DNA of 64,000 nucleotides from assembly GCF_004362865.1 (NCBI RefSeq), contig NZ_SNYI01000001.1, positions 124,001 through 188,000 on the forward strand, in the 5' to 3' direction. Positions 35,599-45,110 of the stretch are shown piece after piece. The notes under the pieces were generated by a model. That model had not been told where the DNA came from. It ran no database searches and saw nothing but the letters and a program-made list of their open reading frames with translations. A program made the translations under genes and the position numbers. The stretch is from Zeaxanthinibacter enoshimensis (GTDB lineage Bacteria > Bacteroidota > Bacteroidia > Flavobacteriales > Flavobacteriaceae). Each line of letters opens with the position of its first letter. Position 1 is the first letter of the stretch.

Positions 35599-36426
35599 AT
35601 GATGGTAAAAGTTACCGCTTCAGAAGTCAATAAATTAAGAAAAACTACCGGTGCAGGTATGATGGATTGTAAAAATGCATTGGTAGAAGCCGAAGGTGAT
35701 TTTGATAAGGCAATAGAAATCCTTCGTAAGAAAGGACAGAAAGTTGCTGCCAAGAGAGCTGACCGCGAGTCTTCAGAAGGTGCAGCCATTGCTAAAGTAA
35801 ATGGCGATAACACGAAAGGGATCATTATCTCCCTGAACTGTGAAACTGATTTCGTAGCTAAGAACGACTCATTCGTGACCTTAGCAAATGATCTTGCTGA
35901 CCTGGCATTGTCTTTTGATAACAAAGAGGCATTCCTTGAGGCAGATTTCAACGGGATCTCTGTACAGGATAAACTGACAGAGCAGACCGGTGTGATCGGT
36001 GAGAAGATCGAGATCGGAAGTTTCAGAACACTGGAAGCTCCTTTCGTAGGATCTTACATCCACGCAGGGAACAAGATTGCTACCCTGGTAGGTTTATCTG
36101 CCAATGTTGACGGTGCTGCAGATGCTGCTAAAGATGTAGCAATGCAGGCTGCCGCCATGAACCCGGTAGCCCTTGACCAGGATGGTGTAGACCAGGAGGT
36201 CATTGAAAAAGAGATCGAGATCGCTAAAGACCAGTTAAGGCAAGAAGGAAAACCAGAGGAAATGCTTGACAAGATCGCACAAGGTAAACTTGGACGTTTC
36301 TTCAAGGACAACACCCTGGTAAACCAGGATTTCATCAAAGACAGTAAAATGAGCGTTGCTCAGTACGTTAAGTCTGTTAATTCAGATCTGAAAGTAACCG
36401 GATTTGAAAGAGTAGCCCTGGGATAA
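35599..36426 (+). CDS. tsf: Elongation factor Ts
   Basis: A 275-residue EF-Ts, the nucleotide exchange factor of EF-Tu. Signatures: N-terminal UBA-like domain with LRKTTGAGMMDCKNALVEA and the conserved core LNCETDFVAKNDSF. Two consecutive ATGs mark the start (35599 and 35602); the second gives the family N-terminus MVKVTASEV. It is in the usual rpsB-tsf order and ends at a strong terminator. Confidence 0.97.
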   Translation: MMVKVTASEVNKLRKTTGAGMMDCKNALVEAEGDFDKAIEILRKKGQKVAAKRADRESSEGAAIAKVNGDNTKGIIISLNCETDFVAKNDSFVTLANDLADLALSFDNKEAFLEADFNGISVQDKLTEQTGVIGEKIEIGSFRTLEAPFVGSYIHAGNKIATLVGLSANVDGAADAAKDVAMQAAAMNPVALDQDGVDQEVIEKEIEIAKDQLRQEGKPEEMLDKIAQGKLGRFFKDNTLVNQDFIKDSKMSVAQYVKSVNSDLKVTGFERVALG

Positions 36427-36451
36427 TCACTTTCCTTTAAGGATTTATATC

Positions 36452-36487
36452 AAAAGCCATTTGTCTGCTGACAAATGGCTTTTTTAA
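36452..36487. terminator. Convergent terminator of tsf and the XRE gene
   Basis: AAAAGCCATTTGTC pairs with GACAAATGGCTTTT, loop TGCT, followed by TTT; it overlaps the end of the minus-strand XRE gene. Confidence 0.88.
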
Positions 36488-36690
36488 TTCAGGTCATCCT
36501 CATCCAGCGCAAAAAGTTCGTTTACGGATTTATCAAAGACTAAAGACAAGCGTAATGCCAGGATGGTCGAAGGACCGTATTTCCCCTGCTCTATGGCATT
36601 AATAGTTTGCCGGCTCACCCCCACCTTCGCGGCCAGATCTGCCTGGGTCATTTTTAATCGTGCCCTTTCCATTTTCAGGTTATTCTGCAT
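36484..36690 (-). CDS. Small XRE-family transcriptional regulator
   Basis: A 68-residue single-domain HTH protein: RARLKMTQADLAAKVGVSRQ followed by TINAIEQGKYGPSTILALRL, a complete five-helix XRE/HTH_3 fold, with a short tail VNELFALDEDDLN. Such YozG-type regulators are often paired with a membrane protein. Here its start overlaps the end of the upstream membrane-protein gene by 11 bp, so the two are co-translated. Ligand and targets unknown; self-regulation is plausible. Confidence 0.9.
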   Translation of the reverse strand: MQNNLKMERARLKMTQADLAAKVGVSRQTINAIEQGKYGPSTILALRLSLVFDKSVNELFALDEDDLN

Positions 36691-37156
36691 AGGATAGCGA
36701 TTGTTTCAGTTTCCACAGGTCCCAGTGAAATTTGAGTATAAATAGCAGCAAGACGGTAAACATATTAAACAACATTACCCAGAAGAAGCCAAAATCATAA
36801 ACGAAAACAAAACCCAGGATAAGGATGATATAATTACCGTAGGTAGCCCATACGAGAGACTCTAAGCGAAGTTTCTGTATGAATTCATCCTCTTCCTGTT
36901 GTTTTGAAAATGCAACCAACAGACCTCCCAGGATCAGCAATATTCCACAGATTTCATTCATGAGGTTATTGTCGAGATATCCACTCTCAGAACCCTCACC
37001 ACTATAATCTGTAATAAATGGGCCATACATCTCGATATCCAGCAATGCCGGTTCCCAGTCTGTGATCACTGTAAATAACCCCAGTAAAATAGCGGGGATC
37101 AGGATGATCCACCCCCACTTTTTCCATTTCGGATCAAATAAATACCTGGTTTTCAT
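36680..37156 (-). CDS. Small membrane protein partner of XRE regulator
   Basis: A 158-residue protein with four likely membrane helices: about residues 17-35 (WGWIILIPAILLGLFTVIT), 65-85, 107-125 and 128-148. A soluble acidic loop, about residues 40-60, contains YSGEGSESGYLDNN. The start at 37156 (MKTRYLFDP) is preferred; the open frame extends 31 codons further upstream, but through AT-rich promoter-like DNA. I do not recognise the family. It overlaps the XRE gene and is probably functionally linked to it. Confidence 0.72.
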   Translation of the reverse strand: MKTRYLFDPKWKKWGWIILIPAILLGLFTVITDWEPALLDIEMYGPFITDYSGEGSESGYLDNNLMNEICGILLILGGLLVAFSKQQEEDEFIQKLRLESLVWATYGNYIILILGFVFVYDFGFFWVMLFNMFTVLLLFILKFHWDLWKLKQSLSYAE

Positions 37157-37175
37157 GACTATACTTTTTATAAAT

Positions 37176-37191
37176 GTAAAGTTTATTTTAC
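37176..37191. promoter_or_regulatory. Possible operator upstream of the membrane protein/XRE pair
   Basis: GTAAA, 6-bp spacer, TTTAC: a short inverted repeat 20 bp upstream of the start, in an A/T-rich promoter region. A plausible XRE binding site by position only. Confidence 0.25.
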
Positions 37192-37228
37192 TTTTTGTCA
37201 AGTATTTTTTACAATTCAATTCATTTCC

Positions 37229-37266
37229 ATGAAAAAGGGCAACCTGCACGGTTGCCCTTTTTTATT
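37229..37266. terminator. Terminator of the M61 peptidase gene
   Basis: AAAAGGGCAACC pairs with GGTTGCCCTTTT, loop TGCAC, flanked by A- and T-tracts. On the minus strand it ends the M61 transcript; the plus side faces no gene. Confidence 0.85.
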
Positions 37267-37279
37267 TTCTCTAAAAGTA

Positions 37280-39154
37280 TCAGCCCTTCAGCCAGGCCTC
37301 CCTGAGGGCCAGTTCTTCTGCTGTGGCATCCCCGGAAGCCATTATTTTTTCTACCATTACTGTCGGGGTCCCGGCCACTCCTTTAAGCTGCAGCTGCTGC
37401 CCGTCCCTGGTGATGGTCATGGTAATTTCCTTATCCGCATCCCAGCCAAAGCTCTCCCCTATGATGGGCCGAATGCTTTCGAGAGAAATAGCCACCCCGT
37501 TGATCTCGTCGATCACATCTCCACCCTGCAGACCCAGGTCTTTCATAAAACTGTTCAGGGTGATTCCCTTCCGGACAAAAATAGCGTTGTCATTCTGCTG
37601 ATCTACATCAATATACGGGATCTGTCCACGAAGGAAATACCCACTCTCTTCTTTGACCGAAGTTAAGGTTAGACCGACCTTAGCCAGGAAGTCCTCGTAA
37701 GCTATAGGAGTATCCCCTGTTACATATTTTTCGAAGAACTCCCCTACTTCAGGATAGGTCATTGCCACGATCTCCCCGATGAGCGAGTCGTCTTTAAAAG
37801 GAGTGTTATTCCCATATTTACCGGAAAGTGATTTCATCAGCCCAAGCACCCCTTTTTCACCCCCGCTAAGCTCCCTGAGCAATAGGTCCAAGGACATGTT
37901 GATCAATGCTCCTTTCTCGTAAACGTTAGCATAATTCTCTTTGTAAGGAGATTCCAGTATATTCTCACTCATAACCGTAAAGGACATGTCGTCGTCATAA
38001 GCGCGCGAGTTACTGATCTTATCCACCATTCGCTGGTAGAACTCGTCTTCATCGATCAGGCCCTGGTTGATCTGGAAGAGATTGGCAAAATACTCCGTTG
38101 TTCCTTCGTACATCCAGAGATGTTTAGACATTTCAGGAGCATTGAAATCGAAAAACTGGATCTCTTCCGAATGTACATTCAGTGGGGTGACTATGTGGAA
38201 GAATTCGTGCGAAACCACGTCCACCATCGCCTGCTCCAGGTTTTCTTTGGGCATCTGCTCAGGCAGTACCACCACCGTAGAAGTATGGTGTTCCAGTGCA
38301 CCGAACCCATTGGGATCTGTCGGCCCCATCGGGGACAGGTGCAACAATATGTTGTATTCCTTTGTTCCGTCTATCGGCCCAAGGAATGCTTTCTGTGCTC
38401 CCATCATTTCTTTCATACGGCCTTCAAGTGCTACGGCATCATACACTCCATTCGGAGAATACACTGCCAGGTTTACCGTGATGCCCTGCACTTCAAAACT
38501 GATATTGTTAGGTTTGGCATACATGATCGGGTTGTCTATGACCTCGAAGTAACGGTCGGCCTTAAAGACATCTTTTCCCGCGATCTTTTCCTGGCTCGCC
38601 CTTTTTAATGAAGTAGTTGCAACCAGGTCTCCCGGAACCGCGATACTGAGTTCGTAAGGAACTTCCTTGTAGCCATCAAAATACCCCACGAACCCGTGCA
38701 GGTTCAGCATGTAGGTGTTTCCTTTATCAATATTTGTTCCTGCAGGAGAGAAGACCGCATCGTCTCTTTCAGATTCAGTGTCATAGGTGTCGTTTACAAA
38801 GTAAACAACCTTATCCAGGTCCTTTGCACCGGCAATGCTCCAGCTGTTCTCATCGACCCGGGTAACAGGAATCTCATTGCCCTTGTAATCGATAGCTTTT
38901 AACATCTCTATATACTGCCCGTAATTGTCCACACTGTATGTTCCGGGAACAGTTTTAGGAATGTAAAAGGTGACAGCATCTGTGCTGAAAGCACCCGGAT
39001 CCACGGTAACGCTAACTTTATCGTCTTCAACATTCACCAGGTCCAGCGTAGCTATCACGGGGGAAGAAGAAGCGGTATTCAGAGATTTGGATGCCCCGCA
39101 CCCACTTAAAATAAGGCATAAGAGGAGCAGGTAATATACAGATAGTCTTTTCAT
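37280..39154 (-). CDS. M61 family metallopeptidase lipoprotein with PDZ domain
   Basis: A 624-residue lipoprotein (lipobox LILSGC, cysteine at residue 19). An N-terminal beta-sandwich is followed by the gluzincin catalytic domain with VVSHEFFHIV near residue 313 (HExxH), with the third ligand probably in the following LWMYEGTTEYFANL. A PDZ domain lies near 525-590 (GITLNSFMKDLGLQGGDVID). M61 enzymes are glycyl aminopeptidases related to M1. The lipobox suggests an envelope location. Transcribed alone; separated from the XRE pair by a terminator. Confidence 0.93.
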   Translation of the reverse strand: MKRLSVYYLLLLCLILSGCGASKSLNTASSSPVIATLDLVNVEDDKVSVTVDPGAFSTDAVTFYIPKTVPGTYSVDNYGQYIEMLKAIDYKGNEIPVTRVDENSWSIAGAKDLDKVVYFVNDTYDTESERDDAVFSPAGTNIDKGNTYMLNLHGFVGYFDGYKEVPYELSIAVPGDLVATTSLKRASQEKIAGKDVFKADRYFEVIDNPIMYAKPNNISFEVQGITVNLAVYSPNGVYDAVALEGRMKEMMGAQKAFLGPIDGTKEYNILLHLSPMGPTDPNGFGALEHHTSTVVVLPEQMPKENLEQAMVDVVSHEFFHIVTPLNVHSEEIQFFDFNAPEMSKHLWMYEGTTEYFANLFQINQGLIDEDEFYQRMVDKISNSRAYDDDMSFTVMSENILESPYKENYANVYEKGALINMSLDLLLRELSGGEKGVLGLMKSLSGKYGNNTPFKDDSLIGEIVAMTYPEVGEFFEKYVTGDTPIAYEDFLAKVGLTLTSVKEESGYFLRGQIPYIDVDQQNDNAIFVRKGITLNSFMKDLGLQGGDVIDEINGVAISLESIRPIIGESFGWDADKEITMTITRDGQQLQLKGVAGTPTVMVEKIMASGDATAEELALREAWLKG

Positions 39155-39204
39155 TTGGATATTGGATTAATTGCACAAGATTATTAAATAATTTCGGCTT
39201 GTGA

Positions 39205-40014
<810 letters not shown>

Positions 40015-40052
40015 GAGAAATAAATTCGCGTTTAAAAAATAAGTAGTATCCC

Positions 40053-40060
40053 TATATTTG
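40053..40060 (+). promoter_or_regulatory. Candidate promoter of frr
   Basis: TATATTTG with TTTA at the -33 distance (18-nt spacer), one base off consensus, in the 106-bp gap between pyrH and frr. Confidence 0.55.
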
Positions 40061-40120
40061 TCATACAGACGAGGTAAACCAAGAATAATAACCAATCGCC
40101 ATTACCATTAATATTACGAT

Positions 40121-40675
40121 ATGAACGAGGATGTAAAATTTGTATTGGATAGCGCAGAAGAAAGTATGCAGGGAGCTATCGCTCACTTATTAAAAGAATT
40201 CGTTAAAATCAGGGCCGGAAAGGCAAGCCCGTCCATGTTATCCTCGGTAATGGTCGAGTACTACGGTAACATGACCCCGCTTTCACAGGTCTCGAATATC
40301 AATACCCCTGATGGCCGCACCATATCGGTTCAGCCATGGGAAAAGAACCTGCTGCAGGAAATAGAAAAGAGTATCATGAACGCCAACCTGGGCTTTAACC
40401 CGATGAACAACGGCGACCTGATCATCATCAATGTCCCACCCCTGACCGAAGAGCGAAGGGTGCAATTAGTAAAGCAAGCTAAGGCAGAGGCAGAAGATGC
40501 CAAGGTGAGTATCCGAAACGCCCGGCAGGACGCAAATAAGGAACTTCGCGACATGGACATCTCCGAGGACTTGTTGAAGAACGCTGAGGCAGACGTACAG
40601 GAGCTGACCGATAAATACAGTAAAAAAGTCGACGCTTCCCTGGCGACCAAAGAGGCCGAGATCATGAAGGTCTGA
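40121..40675 (+). CDS. frr: Ribosome recycling factor
   Basis: A 184-residue RRF: the alpha-helical domain and the beta domain carry VKIRAGKASPSMLSSVMVEY, TISVQPWEKNLLQEIEKSI and LTEERRVQLVKQAKAEAEDA. It splits post-termination ribosomes with EF-G. It follows pyrH as usual and is convergent with the cytochrome gene at 40687 (11-bp gap). Confidence 0.97.
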   Translation: MNEDVKFVLDSAEESMQGAIAHLLKEFVKIRAGKASPSMLSSVMVEYYGNMTPLSQVSNINTPDGRTISVQPWEKNLLQEIEKSIMNANLGFNPMNNGDLIIINVPPLTEERRVQLVKQAKAEAEDAKVSIRNARQDANKELRDMDISEDLLKNAEADVQELTDKYSKKVDASLATKEAEIMKV

Positions 40676-40686
40676 TCCCCCCGGGA

Positions 40687-41148
40687 TCAGGGGTTCTGCC
40701 CATCCAGACTATACCATTCTATATTTTTCAATGCCTGCCGGCGTCCTTTGGATTCCACCGGATATTCCCGGGTGAGATAACGGACCACCAGTTCATGGTC
40801 CTCCCCGAGGTCCCATAGATTCTGGGTTTCCTGCATCCAGCGAATGGTAGATTCCCAGCCGGCAGCATCCATCCGGTTCTGGGTAACAAGGCTGGCGGAA
40901 TGACAGGGGGTGCAATGTCTTATCACTGCCTCCATACCCTCCCCCGCTTTCAGACCGGTTCTCAGGTGAATTCCATTCTCAATTCTTTCAGGATCCCTGA
41001 CCAATACTTCTTGTGGCTGGGATTCCTCCAGAGCATCCATAGTTAATATAACTAGGATAGACAGGAAAGTGAATATTACGATAAAACCGGCCAGGATCAT
41101 CATCCTGTACTGGCTGTTACCCTCTTTCTTAGACGATCTTTTCTTCAT
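40687..41148 (-). CDS. Membrane-anchored monohaem cytochrome c (sulfite dehydrogenase partner)
   Basis: A 153-residue protein with one membrane helix at about residues 16-37 and one haem site HCTPCHSA near residue 80. No further cysteines. It begins directly after the stop of the sulfite-oxidase-family gene (TAA immediately followed by ATG), so they are translationally coupled. By analogy with SorA/SorB it should accept electrons from the molybdenum enzyme and pass them to the respiratory chain; the pairing is inferred. Confidence 0.85.
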   Translation of the reverse strand: MKKRSSKKEGNSQYRMMILAGFIVIFTFLSILVILTMDALEESQPQEVLVRDPERIENGIHLRTGLKAGEGMEAVIRHCTPCHSASLVTQNRMDAAGWESTIRWMQETQNLWDLGEDHELVVRYLTREYPVESKGRRQALKNIEWYSLDGQNP

Positions 41149-42369
41149 TTACACAACCTTTACTGCAATGCGATGGCAGGCATTATTCAGGTATCCTTTG
41201 GGGTTCCATCCCGGCAGCACCATGGGCTGCGAAACCCCACGGCTATCCGTAGCCCGGGCCCATATTTCATAATAACCTTCTGAAGGGAATGTTACAGCGG
41301 CTCTGAAATTCTGCCAGGCGAGTCGATTCACCGGTTTATCCAGGGTACACTCTTGCCAGGTGGCCCCAAAATCTATAGAATAAGATACTTCTTTCACCTG
41401 CAGTTCCCCGGCCCAGGCGTGCCCGTTGATGCGAAGGGAGCGACCGGTTTCCAGGACGGCACCGGTACGCGGATAAGTGATCAGCGACTTCACCGGCATG
41501 GATTCTATGATACACATATTTTCATCTGCAACTTCAGTTCCCGGTGCCACCGGGTCACAGGGAACCCGGTAAGACGGCGATTCCATTTTAGGTCCGTCGT
41601 GAACCTGGTTCCTTACGCTTAACCCTTTCAGCCATTTCCCGGAGACCGAGGCCGGCCAACCACCCGCTACCAGCCTGAGGGGAAAACCGTGGATCTCAGG
41701 AATGGGTTTTCCATTCATTTCAAAGGCCAGGAGGGTTTCCTCCTGCATTGCTTTTGCCATGGGGATCCCCCTGGAAATAACCTCTTTCCGGGGATCCCCA
41801 CTGAGATGGAGGTCTGCGGCATGATAGCCAACATAAACGGCATCTTGCTTAATTCCAACTTCCCGAAGTACGTCCCTGAGCCGCACCCCGGTCCAGGTTG
41901 CACAGCTGACAGCACCAACTGTCCACTGGTTTCCTTTTGCAGGCGGATCAAATTCACTCCGGCCATTACCACCACATTCTAATGTGAGGTTATAAGAATA
42001 ATGTGGAAATGTGGTCTTCAGTTCTTCAAGGCTAAAACTCCTGCCCTGGCGGACAGATTCGCCATCGATCAGCAGTTCCCAGTTTTCAGCTTGCAGCTCC
42101 ACAGGTACCTTCCCGTTATTCCTGACGAACATGCACCGTTCCGGGGTCACATCGTCATTGAGCAGGTGCGCCCTGGCCTCGATATTGATCGGTCGCTTAT
42201 TCAGTATAACCATGTCCCTGTCCTTATGATACCTTGCAAAAAGATCAGGATCCTGTTCGGCTATCAGCCGGTAGCCCGCGGGAATCTGGGCACCATAAAA
42301 TATTTCTGTTCCTATAGCGGCGCTCAGGGCTGCCAGGGAAGTTTTTGAAAGAAAGCCACGTCTGTTCAT
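41149..42369 (-). CDS. Sulfite oxidase family molybdopterin enzyme (SorA-like)
   Basis: A 406-residue protein with an export signal (MNRRGFLSKTSLAALSAAIG, twin-arginine type), an oxidoreductase molybdopterin domain and a C-terminal Mo-co dimerisation domain. LTLECGGNGRSEF near residue 132 holds the probable molybdenum-ligating cysteine, in place of the CAGNRR motif of sulfite oxidases. It has no haem domain itself; the following gene provides one. Likely a periplasmic sulfite dehydrogenase; nitrate-reductase or YedY-like substrates are less likely. Confidence 0.85.
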   Translation of the reverse strand: MNRRGFLSKTSLAALSAAIGTEIFYGAQIPAGYRLIAEQDPDLFARYHKDRDMVILNKRPINIEARAHLLNDDVTPERCMFVRNNGKVPVELQAENWELLIDGESVRQGRSFSLEELKTTFPHYSYNLTLECGGNGRSEFDPPAKGNQWTVGAVSCATWTGVRLRDVLREVGIKQDAVYVGYHAADLHLSGDPRKEVISRGIPMAKAMQEETLLAFEMNGKPIPEIHGFPLRLVAGGWPASVSGKWLKGLSVRNQVHDGPKMESPSYRVPCDPVAPGTEVADENMCIIESMPVKSLITYPRTGAVLETGRSLRINGHAWAGELQVKEVSYSIDFGATWQECTLDKPVNRLAWQNFRAAVTFPSEGYYEIWARATDSRGVSQPMVLPGWNPKGYLNNACHRIAVKVV

Positions 42370-42492
42370 ATGGTGTGATCTGAAGCAGTTTCTAAATTAC
42401 ATAAAATATCACAGCAGCCACCTGCTTTAATGACCCCTGGTAACACCAGTTAATATCAAAGCTGTGCATTAGGAACAGAACGCTGCGTTTTC

Positions 42493-42500
42493 TACCTTTG
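42493..42500 (+). promoter_or_regulatory. Candidate promoter of the MMPL transporter gene
   Basis: TACCTTTG matches TAnnTTTG, 113 bp before the start codon at 42613; no -33 element seen. Confidence 0.4.
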
Positions 42501-42612
42501 CCGCTGAATTTTAACAGCGCATCGTAAAGAGACCGGGGCATCGCTGCAGGAAAAGCCTTTCCGGGTTACCCGGGATCCCTCCAGTTTCAAACGATGTGGA
42601 GCAATACCTGAT

Positions 42613-45015
42613 ATGGGAGCAAAGCTTACGCAAGGCATTTGGGCCAGGATCGCAAGGATCATCCTGAGGAATCGTATCCTGATCCTTCTGGCTATCGCAT
42701 CCGTAACGGTATTTATGGGTTTCCAATGGCAGAACATGCGTTTTTCCAATTCGGAAGCCAACTTACTTCCCGACGACCACCCGATCAACCTGGAATACCA
42801 GGAATTTGTAAAAAGATTTGGAGAGGAGGGAAATGCGATCGTACTTGCTGTAAGGGATTCGGCTCTTTTTGAACCCGGGAATTTCAGAAGGTGGAATACC
42901 TTGAGCAAACAACTTGATGCATTCCCCGAGGTCGATTTTGTTATCTCTACAGATAACCTGCAGCAGCTTGTACGCGACCAGGAAAAGAACGAATTCGTAT
43001 TGAAGCCATTCCTGGAACGCCCCCCGGAATCCAGACAGGAAGTAGACAGCCTCGCCAACCAGTTATTCAATAACCTGCCGTTTTACGACAATCTTCTTTT
43101 TAATAAAGACAGCCGTACGATCCGGACGGTGGTCTATATGGACAAAGATATTATCAACACTTCGGTCCGGAAAGATTTCGTCTTAAGGGATCTCACCAAC
43201 CTGGTGAACGACTTTGAAGAAGAGACCGGGCTCAATGTCCGGGTTTCCGGGATGCCCTATATCCGGACCATGAGTTCGCAGAGCATCATAGACGAGATCG
43301 GGAAATTCATCTTTGCCGCCCTGGCGGTAACCTCCCTGATCTTTTTCTTCTTCTTCCGCAGTATCCGGGCTACGGTGATCTCTATCGTTGTGGTCATCAT
43401 CGGGGTGATGTGGGCTTTCGGGACGCTGGGTCTTCTCCAGTACGAGATTACGGTACTCACCGCGCTGATTCCTCCCTTGATCATCGTTATTGGTATTCCT
43501 AACTGTATCTTCCTGATCAATAAATACCAGCAGGAAGTAAAGAAGCACGGGAACCAGGCATTGTCCTTACAACGGGTGATCTCCAAGATCGGTAATGCCA
43601 CCCTTATGACCAATGTCACCACGGCCTCGGGGTTTGCCACCTTTATTATCACGGACAGTACGCTGCTCAAGGAATTCGGGATCGTGGCATCTATCAATAT
43701 CCTGTTCATCTTCATTCTTTCGCTGCTCATCATTCCGATCATCTACAGCTTTATGTCGCTTCCGAAGACGAAGCACCTGAAGCATTTGAATAAAAAGTGG
43801 ATAGACACTTTTGTGAACTGGATGGAGCGCATGGTACGGGAAAGGAGGATAGCCGTATACCTGGTTTCTATTTCCGCCCTGGTAGTCAGCATTATAGGTA
43901 TCTACCAGATCAATATCTCCGGCAGCCCGATCGAGGATATGCCGAAGAAGGCAGAGTTCTTCAAAGATATCCGGTTCTTTGAAGCGGAGTTTGACGGGAT
44001 CATGCCGCTGGAGATCGTCATAAACACCAAGCGGGAAAAAGGGGTTATGAAACCTGCCACCCTGAAAAGAATGGAGCGGCTGAGCGAGGTAATACGGGAA
44101 ACTCCCGAACTCTCGGAACCTGTTTCCATGGTCAACCTGGTCAAGTATTCCAAACAAGCCTTTTACAACGGTATTCCAAAATACTACCAGCTGCCCACCT
44201 CCCAGGAGAATACTTTTATCATGGACGTGGCCAAGAATTCGCGAGGCAACAGCAACCTGCTCTCAACTTTCGTGGACAGCACCGGGCAGTACGCGAGGAT
44301 AACCACCTACATCCAGGATGTTAAAACAGACCGGATGGAAGCGATTGAACAGGACCTGGTGGAAAATGCAGCTAAGATCTTCCCCGAAGAACGTTACGAG
44401 GTGAGCTTTACCGGGAAAGCCCTCTTGTTCCTTAAGGGCACCAAATACCTGGTTAAGAACCTGATCATGTCCCTGGCCCTGGCCATCGGCCTGATCGCCC
44501 TATTCATCGCCTACTTGTTCCGTTCATTCCGGATGGTTGTTATTTCCTTGGTTCCAAACCTGCTCCCCCTGGTGATCACTGCCGGGGTTATGGGATACGT
44601 GGGAGTACCCATAAAGCCTTCCACTATTCTCGTCTTTAGTGTCGCTTTTGGTATCTCGGTAGATGATACTATTCACTTCCTGGCCAAATACCGGCAGGAA
44701 CTTATCGCCAATCGCTGGCGCATCCAGAAATCGGTCTATGCTGCCCTGAGGGAAACCGGGGTAAGTATGTTCTACACATCCATAGTACTCTTCTTTGGTT
44801 TCTCCGTTTTCATCATTTCCAGTTTTGGAGGAACGGTTGCCCTGGGTGCACTGGTATCGGCAACACTGCTCTTTGCCATGCTCGCTAACCTTATCCTGCT
44901 TCCTTCCCTCCTGCTATCCCTGGAGCGAAGTATTGCTAACAAAGAAGTGCTGAAAAAACCACAGATAGACATTCTTCCCAAGGAAGAGACTCCCAAGAAG
45001 CCAAAACAGAAGTGA
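42613..45015 (+). CDS. MMPL/RND family transporter
   Basis: An 800-residue protein with two repeats, each one helix, a periplasmic domain of about 190 residues, then five helices. The second repeat has the proton-relay pair in VAFGISVDDTIHFLAKYR near residue 686. The single-polypeptide MMPL form often exports lipids or hydrophobic molecules; there is no adaptor or outer-membrane factor beside it, so cargo is unknown. Lys-rich C-terminal tail. Transcribed with its own promoter. Confidence 0.9.
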   Translation: MGAKLTQGIWARIARIILRNRILILLAIASVTVFMGFQWQNMRFSNSEANLLPDDHPINLEYQEFVKRFGEEGNAIVLAVRDSALFEPGNFRRWNTLSKQLDAFPEVDFVISTDNLQQLVRDQEKNEFVLKPFLERPPESRQEVDSLANQLFNNLPFYDNLLFNKDSRTIRTVVYMDKDIINTSVRKDFVLRDLTNLVNDFEEETGLNVRVSGMPYIRTMSSQSIIDEIGKFIFAALAVTSLIFFFFFRSIRATVISIVVVIIGVMWAFGTLGLLQYEITVLTALIPPLIIVIGIPNCIFLINKYQQEVKKHGNQALSLQRVISKIGNATLMTNVTTASGFATFIITDSTLLKEFGIVASINILFIFILSLLIIPIIYSFMSLPKTKHLKHLNKKWIDTFVNWMERMVRERRIAVYLVSISALVVSIIGIYQINISGSPIEDMPKKAEFFKDIRFFEAEFDGIMPLEIVINTKREKGVMKPATLKRMERLSEVIRETPELSEPVSMVNLVKYSKQAFYNGIPKYYQLPTSQENTFIMDVAKNSRGNSNLLSTFVDSTGQYARITTYIQDVKTDRMEAIEQDLVENAAKIFPEERYEVSFTGKALLFLKGTKYLVKNLIMSLALAIGLIALFIAYLFRSFRMVVISLVPNLLPLVITAGVMGYVGVPIKPSTILVFSVAFGISVDDTIHFLAKYRQELIANRWRIQKSVYAALRETGVSMFYTSIVLFFGFSVFIISSFGGTVALGALVSATLLFAMLANLILLPSLLLSLERSIANKEVLKKPQIDILPKEETPKKPKQK

Positions 45016-45076
45016 TCTGCGGCGGAATACAGTCAGAATTCTGCCCGAAACATCTCCCATAATTTTTGCAATCGCT

Positions 45077-45084
45077 TATCTTTG
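45077..45084 (+). promoter_or_regulatory. Candidate promoter of asnS
   Basis: TATCTTTG matches TAnnTTTG, 27 bp before the asnS start; no exact -33 element. Confidence 0.5.
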
Positions 45085-45110
45085 CCTTTCATATTTAGAA
45101 GCGAATACCC

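Noticed and set aside
42492-43070. 192-codon antisense frame over the MMPL gene start
   Set aside because: Shadow of the MMPL gene and its leader; no independent signal.
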